Shown: piece by piece, positions 52,780-60,132 of the stretch | Layout of the letters: every line of letters starts with the position of its first letter | Position numbering within the stretch: position 1 is the first letter of the stretch | Made by a program: the position numbers and the translations under genes | Assembly: GCA_004332335.1 (NCBI GenBank) | Contig: SISS01000008.1 | Location: 1-64,000, forward strand | Direction of reading: 5' to 3' | DNA from: Methanoregulaceae archaeon UXB-2016 | GTDB taxonomy: Archaea > Halobacteriota > Methanomicrobia > Methanomicrobiales > Methanospirillaceae | Length of the DNA: 64,000 nucleotides | The notes under the pieces: generated by a model | The model's input: the letters and a program-made list of their open reading frames with translations, nothing else | What the model was told of the DNA's origin: nothing | Database searches by the model: none

Positions 52780-53739
52780 ATGCGCTTCCCGCAGCGCCCC
52801 GCCTTTATCCGCCGGGACGACCAATCCGTGCTGATGACGGACCCCCTGGGGGTGCGGGCGGACGAGGTCCGCCGGCGGCTCGCCGACCGCGGATATGTTT
52901 CCTCGGAGCCGATACCGATCCAGTACGGGCTCCAGTTCCGGGTCGGCGAGAAGGGTGTGGTCCGGCTCTACGCCCGGAAGGACGGGCGGATCACGGTCGA
53001 CGCCTCGCAGGTCCGCGATCCGGCCGTCCGTCTCCAGGTCCAGGGGACCGCGGCCAGTGCGGCGGGCGAATCGCCTCCGAGCCCGCTCGAGCGCTGGCCC
53101 CAGGTCGGCGCGGATGAGTCGGGCAAGGGCGACTACTTCGGCCCGCTCGTCGCGGCCGCGGTCCGGGTCGACGCGTTCGAGGCGGCCGGCCTCTCTGCCC
53201 GGGGCGTCCGCGACTCCAAGACCGTCTCCGACGACGAGGTTGGGCGGCTCTCGGCCATGATCACCGCGGAGTGCGCGACCTCGGTCGAGCTGCTGATGCC
53301 GGCCGAGTACAACGCCCGGTACGAGGCCCTCGCCGCCCGGGGCCGGAACCTGAACGACCTCCTGGCCGGGCTCCACGCGACCGCGATCGGCCGGCTCGTG
53401 GGCGAGGGCCCGGTCGGGGTCGTGATCGTGGACCGATTCTCGGCCACGCCGCGGATCGAGGCAGCGCTCGCGGCCTGCTGCCCGGGGGTCCCGGTCGTGA
53501 CCGAGTGCGGGGCCGAGGAGCGGACCGCGGTGGCGGCCGCCTCCTGTCTGGCCCGTGCCCGGTTCCTCGAGGGCCTGGCCGCGCTCTCGGAGGAGGTCGG
53601 GATCGCGCTGCCGAAGGGCGGGTCCTCCCCGGGGCTCGTGAAGGCCGCCCGGCGATATGCCGACCGCTTCGGGCCGGAGGCCCTCGGCGAGGTCGCGAAG
53701 ATCCACTTCCGGACGACCGAGCGCGTGAGGAAGGGCTGA
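52780..53739 (+). CDS. rnhC: Ribonuclease HIII
   Basis: A 319-residue RNase HIII: a TBP-like N-terminal substrate domain (residues about 28-85, LADRGYVSSEPIPIQYGLQF), then a type 2 RNase H fold with GADESGKGDYFGPLV (the DEG motif), DSKTVSDDEV, VVIVDRFSATP and AVAAASCLARARFLEGL. It removes RNA from RNA-DNA hybrids. ATG 52780 is the longest start; ATG 52834 (MTDPLGVRADEV) leaves the domain intact and may be right, since neither has a good ribosome binding site. Confidence 0.92.
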   Translation: MRFPQRPAFIRRDDQSVLMTDPLGVRADEVRRRLADRGYVSSEPIPIQYGLQFRVGEKGVVRLYARKDGRITVDASQVRDPAVRLQVQGTAASAAGESPPSPLERWPQVGADESGKGDYFGPLVAAAVRVDAFEAAGLSARGVRDSKTVSDDEVGRLSAMITAECATSVELLMPAEYNARYEALAARGRNLNDLLAGLHATAIGRLVGEGPVGVVIVDRFSATPRIEAALAACCPGVPVVTECGAEERTAVAAASCLARARFLEGLAALSEEVGIALPKGGSSPGLVKAARRYADRFGPEALGEVAKIHFRTTERVRKG

Positions 53740-53761
53740 TATACCGGGCGCAACGAGAGTG

Positions 53762-54082
53762 ATGCCGGGGGTACTGGTGATGGACCGGTTCGAGACCTTT
53801 ATGAGCGGGTACCGCGGGCTCAGGCACGCGGCCCGCGGCGCCGAGCTCGAGCGGCTCGCGCCCGGATGCAACTGCCCGGACTGCCCGACCTACAACGACT
53901 GCAGTGAGGGTGCGGGCGAGCGCCTCTACTGCCTCGTCGGCCGCTCATTCGGCTGCGTGACCGAGGACCTCGGGTGCACCTGCCCCGAGTGCGGGGTCCA
54001 CCGGGAGCTCGACCTGCAGTTCAAGGACTTCTGCCTCAAGGGGCCTGAAGCCGCCCGGCGGTACGAACGCTCCCTGCCATGA
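53762..54082 (+). CDS. DUF2769 cysteine-rich protein
   Basis: A 106-residue protein with the DUF2769 cysteine pattern: CNCPDCPTYNDC, CLVGRSFGCV and CTCPECGVHRELDL, followed by FKDFCLKG. Eight or more cysteines suggest two metal sites. Found mainly in methanogens, function unknown. ATG 53780 (MDRFETFMSG) is an alternative start. It overlaps the next start by 4 bases. Confidence 0.88.
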   Translation: MPGVLVMDRFETFMSGYRGLRHAARGAELERLAPGCNCPDCPTYNDCSEGAGERLYCLVGRSFGCVTEDLGCTCPECGVHRELDLQFKDFCLKGPEAARRYERSLP

Positions 54083-54561
54083 CGGACAGGGGGCGCTGGT
54101 CCGGGTGGGACGACAGGTGGAGGCATCGCTGGGACCACCGGGACAGGGACCGGCGCGAGCCCGTCTCGCATTTCGCCGGCCTCGTCATCTACCTGATCGT
54201 GCTCGGCGTCCTCAACCTGCTCGCAGGCGTGTACGGGGCCACGGTCTGGGCCGGGATCATCGCATTCCTGAACGCGACGATCTGGGTCGCGGTCGTGCTC
54301 ACCGTCCTCAACCTCTTCGCCGATCTCGCCCTCGGTCTCCCGTTTCCCACGAGCCTGCCCGGGGTCCTTCTCCGGGGGGTCGCGGGCGCCGCGACCGCCT
54401 GGTACGTGGTCCAGCTCCTCCTCGAGGTCGACCGGCTCCTCACCCTCGGGATCTTTCTGCCCCTGGCGCCCCTCGCCCCGCTCCTGTATACAGCCGTCTT
54501 CGTGCTCGTCATCGCCGGCGAGTCGATCCGGGTTCTCACGGATCGAACGCGAGCCGACTGA
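54079..54561 (+). CDS. Small multi-pass membrane protein
   Basis: A 160-residue protein with a basic, Trp-rich N-terminus and four hydrophobic segments (VIYLIVLGVLNLLAGVYGA, AGIIAFLNATIWVAVVLTVL, VAGAATAWYVVQLLL, LLYTAVFVLVIAGE). It overlaps the DUF2769 gene by 4 bases, so the two are a pair. Its end overlaps the convergent PPC gene by 26 bases. Family not recognised. Confidence 0.7.
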   Translation: MTDRGRWSGWDDRWRHRWDHRDRDRREPVSHFAGLVIYLIVLGVLNLLAGVYGATVWAGIIAFLNATIWVAVVLTVLNLFADLALGLPFPTSLPGVLLRGVAGAATAWYVVQLLLEVDRLLTLGIFLPLAPLAPLLYTAVFVLVIAGESIRVLTDRTRAD

Positions 54562-54973
54562 GCCCCGTGACCGGGTCCGGGCGCCGGACGGCTCCGAGTG
54601 CAAGTTCGAGGAGCACGACCTCGACCGTCGCGTAGACCCCGGCCGTATCGCGGAGGCAGCCGACCGCGGTCGCGCCGGCCCTCCCGGTCGCTCCATGGAG
54701 GTGAAGGACGGGCCGGCCCTCTTCGCGGAGCAGCGTGCCCGCCCCGAGGAGCTCGCGCCCGTCTGAAAACCCGGTAAAGACCGGGACCGGCGGAAGGGTC
54801 AGGGCCTCGGGCCCCTGGGCCATCCTTCCGCTCTCGAGCGCCCCGAGCATGAGGACGAGGCCGACCTCGATCCCCTCGCGCTCGGCGAGCGTCGTAATCG
54901 CCTCGAGCAGGTCCTCGCCGTGGTCGACCCGGGCGAGAATGACTCGCCCGACCGTGCCGGAGGTGTACTCCAT
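54536..54973 (-). CDS. PPC/DUF296 domain protein
   Basis: A 145-residue single PPC domain: RVDHGEDLLEAITTLAERE, GIEVGLVLMLGALESGRM, LHLHGATGRAGATAVG and VEVVLLELALGAVRR. Bacterial and archaeal members bind metal through conserved histidines (LHLHG here) and have unknown function; plant relatives bind DNA. ATG 54973 opens the domain correctly. Confidence 0.85.
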   Translation of the reverse strand: MEYTSGTVGRVILARVDHGEDLLEAITTLAEREGIEVGLVLMLGALESGRMAQGPEALTLPPVPVFTGFSDGRELLGAGTLLREEGRPVLHLHGATGRAGATAVGCLRDTAGVYATVEVVLLELALGAVRRPDPVTGLSRLAFDP

Positions 54974-54997
54974 GAGAAGGTTGGGCGGGCCCGCGGC

Positions 54998-56278
54998 TTA
55001 ACCCTCGTCCCCGATCAGCCGGAAGAGGACCTTGTCGACCCGGTTTCCGTCCATGTCCACGACCTCGAAGTCGTGCCCGTCCCAGTTGAACCGGTCGCCG
55101 GTGACCGGCGTGCGCTCGAGGTGCATCATCACGAACCCGCCCAGGGTCTGGTAATACCCCCGGTCCTCGTCGGGGAGCATGGGGAGCTCGAACTGGTCAC
55201 GGAACTCGGCCACGGGAAGGAGGCCGTCGAGGAGCCAGGTGCCGTCGGCCCGCTCGACCGCCATCGGCTCCTCGCTGTGGTCCCCGGGCAGGGTCCCCAC
55301 GATCGCCTCGAGCAGATCGTGGAGGGTCAGAAGGCCCTCGATCGAGCCGTACTCGTCGGTCACGAGGGCGACATGGGTCGCTGCCTCGCGGAACTGCTCC
55401 ATCACCTTCAGGGCCGGCAGGGACTCGGGCAGGTAGAGCGGCTCGAAGAGCACGGCCTCGATGTCCGTGGGGGCATTGCCGTCGGCGGTCGAGGCCCAGA
55501 GCGTCTGGACCGAGACCATCCCCACGATATGATCGAGGTCGCCGCGAAAGACCGGGAAGTAGGAATGGCCCGCCTCGCGCATCCGCCCGAGGTTCTCCTC
55601 GAGCGGGTCCTCGAGGTCGACTCCGACGATCTCGTGGCGCGGGGTCATCAGCGAGGCGACCCGCCGGTCCGAGAGGCGGAAGACCCGGTCCACGAGCTCC
55701 TGCTCCTCCTCGTCGAAGACCCCGGCGCTCGTCCCCTCCTCAAGCATCATCCGGACCTCCTCCTCGGTCACGATCGGCCCGGCCCGCTCCTTGGCCCCGA
55801 GGAGGCGGAGCACCAGCTCGGTCGAGACCGAGAGGACCCGCACCGCCGGGGACGCGACGATCGAGAGGAGCCCCATGGGTCGCGCGATCCGGATGGCGAT
55901 CAGCTCGGGGTTGGCGAGCGCGAGCCGTTTCGGCACGATCTCGCCGATGATCAGGGTCAGGTAGGTGATCAGGATGACGACCGCGGCCAGGGCGAGGGTC
56001 GAGGCATACGGCGCCAGGGCCGGGATGCGGGCGATCACCTCCGCAAGGCCGGTCGCGAACGCAGCCCCGCCGTACGCGCCCGAGAGGACTCCGATCACGG
56101 TAATCCCGATCTGGACGGTCGAGAGAAGCCGGTTCGGCTCGGAGGCGAGGTCGAGGGCGGCCGCGGCCCCGGGATCGCCGGCCTCGGCCTGGGCCTGAAG
56201 CCGGTGGCGCCGGGCCGAGACGATCGCGAACTCGGACATCGAGAAGAGGCCGTTGGCAAGGATCAGGAGCCCGATCAC
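54998..56278 (-). CDS. CNNM/CorC-type hemolysin-family protein
   Basis: A 426-residue protein: a DUF21 membrane domain with four helices (residues 1-150, GLFSMSEFAIVSARRHRL, VPKRLALANPE), two CBS domains (about 170-320, HEIVGVDLEDPLEENLGRM, HVALVTDEYGSIEGLLTLHD) and a CorC/HlyC domain (YYQTLGGFVMMHL). Likely exports or regulates magnesium or cobalt. The GTG start at 56278 is the only candidate; a stop lies upstream in frame order. Confidence 0.92.
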   Translation of the reverse strand: MIGLLILANGLFSMSEFAIVSARRHRLQAQAEAGDPGAAAALDLASEPNRLLSTVQIGITVIGVLSGAYGGAAFATGLAEVIARIPALAPYASTLALAAVVILITYLTLIIGEIVPKRLALANPELIAIRIARPMGLLSIVASPAVRVLSVSTELVLRLLGAKERAGPIVTEEEVRMMLEEGTSAGVFDEEEQELVDRVFRLSDRRVASLMTPRHEIVGVDLEDPLEENLGRMREAGHSYFPVFRGDLDHIVGMVSVQTLWASTADGNAPTDIEAVLFEPLYLPESLPALKVMEQFREAATHVALVTDEYGSIEGLLTLHDLLEAIVGTLPGDHSEEPMAVERADGTWLLDGLLPVAEFRDQFELPMLPDEDRGYYQTLGGFVMMHLERTPVTGDRFNWDGHDFEVVDMDGNRVDKVLFRLIGDEG

Positions 56279-56383
56279 CGCGGCCTCGAGGATTCCGGCC
56301 GTGGCTACCGCCTCCTGGAACGCGCCATCACAGTGGAGATGAGATGGTCGTCCCCGGTAATAAGGTTTCCAGAAAAAGGAGGG

Positions 56384-56791
56384 TTAACGCCGCTCCTCGG
56401 CGGTCTGGCTCCAGTACGGCGTGTACCCGTAGTGGGTATAGACGCTGGACATCCAGTTCGTGTCGACCGTGGTCGGCCAGTGGTCCTTGTCGAAGCCCGG
56501 GGCGTTCTTCAGGACCACCTCGTCCAGGTCGAGCACGAACTCGCGCTCGTTGGACGCGATCATCAGGGCCTCCCAGGGGATCGCGAAGAGCTTGTCGCCC
56601 ATCCCGAGGAAGCCTCCGTAGGCGAGGACCGCATAGGCGATCCGCCCGCTCGTGATGTCAATCATCAGCTCCTGGATCTTGCCGAGCTCGTCGCCCTTCG
56701 GGTTCCGGACCCGGTCGTTGGTGATCGAGCTCGCCCGGAGCACCCGGGGTTCGCCGTGGCCGGTTGCATGCATCAGGTCAGGGTTCCTCAT
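56384..56791 (-). CDS. PRC-barrel domain protein
   Basis: A 135-residue protein with a PRC-barrel at residues 10-85: VLRASSITNDRVRNPKGDELG, KIQELMIDITSGRIAYAVL, LFAIPWEALMI. The acidic, aromatic C-terminus (TNWMSSVYTHYGYTPYW) is as in archaeal single-barrel proteins. GGAG 8 bases upstream supports ATG 56791 over ATG 56797. Role in ribosome or membrane processes is unclear. Confidence 0.85.
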   Translation of the reverse strand: MRNPDLMHATGHGEPRVLRASSITNDRVRNPKGDELGKIQELMIDITSGRIAYAVLAYGGFLGMGDKLFAIPWEALMIASNEREFVLDLDEVVLKNAPGFDKDHWPTTVDTNWMSSVYTHYGYTPYWSQTAEERR

Positions 56792-56852
56792 TGTCATCAC
56801 TCCGACCGTTCCTGTGCGGTGCCAGTATAAGAAATTATGTTCCAGAATCTTA

Positions 56853-57089
56853 TCAGTCCTTTCTAGCCCTCCAGTTCCCGGTCTGCTCGTCCTTCTCGTA
56901 CACCTCTTTCACCGCGGCCCAGGCCACGCGGTGTGCGGTCTCCTCGCGGCTCCCGCCCAGCTTCCGATCCCCATGGTCGCGATACTCGTCGTACGCACTG
57001 TTGAACGCGGCCCGGTAGATCTCCTGGGCGTGGTGGGGCAGGACGGAGCGGACCCGCTCGGGCAGGTTCTCGAGAGTCTCGTACGGCAT
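56853..57089 (-). CDS. ChaB family protein
   Basis: A 78-residue protein with the ChaB pattern: LPERVRSVLPHHAQEIYRAAF, NSAYDEYRDHGDRK and EETAHRVAWAAVKEVYEK. ChaB is linked to a cation antiporter regulation in bacteria; archaeal copies stand alone. ATG 57089 is chosen for the family start MPYETLENLP. Confidence 0.85.
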   Translation of the reverse strand: MPYETLENLPERVRSVLPHHAQEIYRAAFNSAYDEYRDHGDRKLGGSREETAHRVAWAAVKEVYEKDEQTGNWRARKD

Positions 57090-57136
57090 GGCCTGCTCCT
57101 CCGACGGGGGAGGAGATAGGCCTTCTGTCCCTGCGC

Positions 57137-57838
57137 TCAGTCCCGCTTGATCGGCCGGAGACCGCCGTCGGTCTCCTCGACGAAGAGGACGACCCGGCCC
57201 CGGACCGGGCAAGGCTTCGGAGCCTTGCCGCCCGGGCACAGGATCCGGCCGGCCGCCACGGACCGGCCGTCGAGTGTGACCACCTCGTCGACGCCGGCGC
57301 CGAGCACCTCGGCGACCGTGCAGTCCCGGGCGAGCTCCCTGATCCGGCCGCGCTGGAGGTACCGGCCGTCGCACCCCGTCGCGGCGAGGCCAATCCCGGC
57401 GAGGGCCCCGATCACGCCGCTCCCGGTCCCGCCGAGGGGCTCAAGCCGGACCCCGGCGTTCCGTGCGAGCGAGAGCGCCCGCTCCTGAGTCAGCACGCAC
57501 CGCTTCGCGTCCTGGCCGAACGCGACCACGGCCGGCGAGACCTCCCCGACCGCGGCGCCGGCGAACCCCGGGTCCGAGCCCTCGATGAACTCCTCCCACA
57601 TCGCCTCCCGAGCGAGCGCAAGCAGGGCCTCAAGCGCTCCGGGGCCGGCCTCGACGTGGACGACGGCGCAGGAGTTGTGCGACGTGTACGGGATCGCCGG
57701 GTCGACCAGGAGCTGATGCCGGGTCACGCCCGTGACCGGGTGACAAAGGGCGATGGCGTCGGCGAGGCCGCGGGCGAGCCGTCCCGTGCCGCGTGTCCCG
57801 GGCATGTCCGTATCGTCGAGCGCTATGAGCAGAGACAC
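57137..57838 (-). CDS. TiaS-like DUF1743 protein
   Basis: A 233-residue protein beginning SLLIALDDTDMPGTRGTGRL, the signature of the TiaS (tRNA-Ile2 2-agmatinylcytidine synthetase) N-terminal kinase-type domain, with GTGSGVIGALAGIGLAATG further in. It lacks the OB and zinc-ribbon domains of full TiaS (about 420 residues), so it is a short paralogue of unproven activity. The only start is GTG 57838, with no Shine-Dalgarno. Confidence 0.75.
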   Translation of the reverse strand: MSLLIALDDTDMPGTRGTGRLARGLADAIALCHPVTGVTRHQLLVDPAIPYTSHNSCAVVHVEAGPGALEALLALAREAMWEEFIEGSDPGFAGAAVGEVSPAVVAFGQDAKRCVLTQERALSLARNAGVRLEPLGGTGSGVIGALAGIGLAATGCDGRYLQRGRIRELARDCTVAEVLGAGVDEVVTLDGRSVAAGRILCPGGKAPKPCPVRGRVVLFVEETDGGLRPIKRD

Positions 57839-57992
57839 TGTACAGGAGGGGTGGGACTGCGCGAGACATAATGGATGGTCCCCGTCCACGCCGACTCCCG
57901 GTGGACGCGCTCGAGGCAGCAGAGGACCAACAAGGCCCCACATAGCCGAAAGACTCTTCTTTCAATACGGCCGTATGCACCCGTGAATCATC

Positions 57993-60089
57993 ATGCCGAA
58001 GAGCAACCCGAAGGACCAGCAGCTCGAGCCGTTCCGCGAGGACCCGCGCGGCACGACTCTCTCGACCGACCAGGGGGTCCCGATCCCCGACACGGACACC
58101 ACGCTCAAGGCCGGCGAGCGCGGCCCCGACCTCCTTGAAGACTTCCATTTCCGCGAGCGGATCACGCACTTCGACCATGAGGTGATCCCCGAGCGGGTCG
58201 TCCACGCCCGCGGCTCGGCCGCGCACGGATATTTCGAGTGCACCCGCGCGATGGGGGAGTTCACGAAGGCGAGGTTCCTTGCCGAGGCCGGGAAGCGGAC
58301 CCCGGTCTTTGTTCGGTTCAGCCAGGTGGTCGGGAACAAGGGCTCGGCCGACACGGTCCGCGACGTCCGGGGCTTCGCGACGAAGTTCTATACCGAGGAC
58401 GGCAACTACGACCTGGTCGGGAACAATATCCCGGTCTTCTTCATCCAGGACGCGATCAAGTTCCCGGACCTGGTGCACGCGATCAAGCCCGAACAGGACC
58501 ACCATATGCCCCAGGCATCGTCGGCCCACGACACCTTCTGGGACTTCATCTCCCTGATGCCCGAGTCGATGCACATGATCATGTGGCTGATGTCGGACCG
58601 TGCGGTGGTCCGATCGTACCGGATGATGGAGGGGTTCGGCGTCAATACCTACCGGTTCGTGAACGCCGCGGGGAAGGCGTTCTTCGTCAAGTTCCACTGG
58701 AAGCCCGTGCTCGGCGTCCATTCGCTCGCCTGGGACGAGGCCCAGAAGCTCGGCGGCAGGGACGCCGACTGGCTCCGCCGCGACCTCTGGGAGGCGATCG
58801 AGCTCGGCGACTTTCCCACCTTCGACTTCGGAGTCCAGCTGATCCCCGAGGGCGAGGAGGACCGGTTCGACTTCGACGTCCTCGACGCGACCAAGATCTG
58901 GCCCGAGGAGGAGGTGCCGGTCCAGTTCTGCGGCCGGCTCGTGCTCGACCGGAACCCCGACAACTTCTTTGCCGAGACCGAGCAGGTCGCGTTCTGCCCA
59001 GGCAACCTCGTGCCGGGGGTCGACGTCTCAGAGGACCCCCTCCTCCAGGGCCGGCTCTTCTCGTACATCGACACCCAGATCAGCCGGCTCGGCGGCCCGA
59101 ACTTCACGGAGATCCCGATCAATCGGCCCCTCGCACCGGTCCACAACTACCACCGCGATGCGATGCACCGGCAGACGATCAACACGGGCAAGGCGAACTA
59201 CTTCCCGAACTCGATCGGCGACGGCCAGCCCGCGCCGGCCGACCCCGCCCGGGGTTTCGTCTCGCACCCGGTGCCCGTGACCGGGACCAAGATCCGGGCC
59301 CGGGGCCCGAAGTTCGCCGACCACTTCTCCCAGGCCGCACTCTTCTGGAACTCGATGTCCGAGCACGAGAAGAAGCACATCATCAGGGCCTTCCACTTCG
59401 AGATCGGCAAGGTCACCTCGCCGATCATCCGGCAGCGGATGGTCGACCTGATCGGGAACGTCTCGGGCGAGCTCGCCGCGCTCGTCGCGGAGGGGGTCAA
59501 CTGCACCCCGCCGCTCGAGCCGAAGCCCGCCGCCTCGAAGAAGGCCTCACCCGCACTCAGCCAGGAGAACACAGTCAGAGACACGGCCTTCTCCCGCCGG
59601 ATCGCGGTCCTCGCGGCCGACGGGTTCGACTACGAGGCCCTCGAGCGGATCAGGCTCGCGGCCCAGGAGGCCGGCGCCCATACGAAGGTGGTCGCGCCGA
59701 CGGGCAGGGCGATCGTCGCGGCCGACGGGCGCGAGCTGGCGCCGGACGTCACCCTGCTGACGGCCTCGTCGGTCCAGTTCGACGCGACCCTCGTCCTCGA
59801 CGGCGAGGAGTCGGTCGCTGCCCTGGTCCAGCGGGGGCCGGCCCTCCACTGGGTCAACGAGACCTATGCCCACTGCAAGGCGCTCGGCGGGCTCGGTGCC
59901 GGGGTCGTGCTCCTCTCGGCCGCCGACATCCCCGAGGTCGAGTTCGAGGGCGAGGGCGTGCAGTGCTGCCTCGGGGTCGTGACCGCGCCGCCCGGGGCCT
60001 TCGACGAGTTCATGGCCGCGTTCCTGGAGGCGGTCGCGGCCCACCGGCACTGGGAGCGCGAGGAGCCGGCCATGCGCGTGCCGGCATAA
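57993..60089 (+). CDS. katE: Large-subunit catalase (HPII/KatE type)
   Basis: A 698-residue monofunctional heme catalase: RVVHARGSAAHGYFE (catalytic His), RFSQVVGNKGSADTVRDVRG, NNIPVFFIQDA (catalytic Asn) and RLFSYIDTQISRLGGPNF (heme-ligand Tyr). Residues 545-690 form the class I glutamine-amidotransferase-like domain (RIAVLAADGFDYEALE) of clade 2 large catalases. Degrades hydrogen peroxide; a defence enzyme for an oxygen-sensitive cell. Start ATG 57993 fits the family. Confidence 0.95.
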   Translation: MPKSNPKDQQLEPFREDPRGTTLSTDQGVPIPDTDTTLKAGERGPDLLEDFHFRERITHFDHEVIPERVVHARGSAAHGYFECTRAMGEFTKARFLAEAGKRTPVFVRFSQVVGNKGSADTVRDVRGFATKFYTEDGNYDLVGNNIPVFFIQDAIKFPDLVHAIKPEQDHHMPQASSAHDTFWDFISLMPESMHMIMWLMSDRAVVRSYRMMEGFGVNTYRFVNAAGKAFFVKFHWKPVLGVHSLAWDEAQKLGGRDADWLRRDLWEAIELGDFPTFDFGVQLIPEGEEDRFDFDVLDATKIWPEEEVPVQFCGRLVLDRNPDNFFAETEQVAFCPGNLVPGVDVSEDPLLQGRLFSYIDTQISRLGGPNFTEIPINRPLAPVHNYHRDAMHRQTINTGKANYFPNSIGDGQPAPADPARGFVSHPVPVTGTKIRARGPKFADHFSQAALFWNSMSEHEKKHIIRAFHFEIGKVTSPIIRQRMVDLIGNVSGELAALVAEGVNCTPPLEPKPAASKKASPALSQENTVRDTAFSRRIAVLAADGFDYEALERIRLAAQEAGAHTKVVAPTGRAIVAADGRELAPDVTLLTASSVQFDATLVLDGEESVAALVQRGPALHWVNETYAHCKALGGLGAGVVLLSAADIPEVEFEGEGVQCCLGVVTAPPGAFDEFMAAFLEAVAAHRHWEREEPAMRVPA

Positions 60090-60132
60090 GGCCGTCATTT
60101 TTTCCCGCCGGATTCGCGAAAAAAGGGGAATC

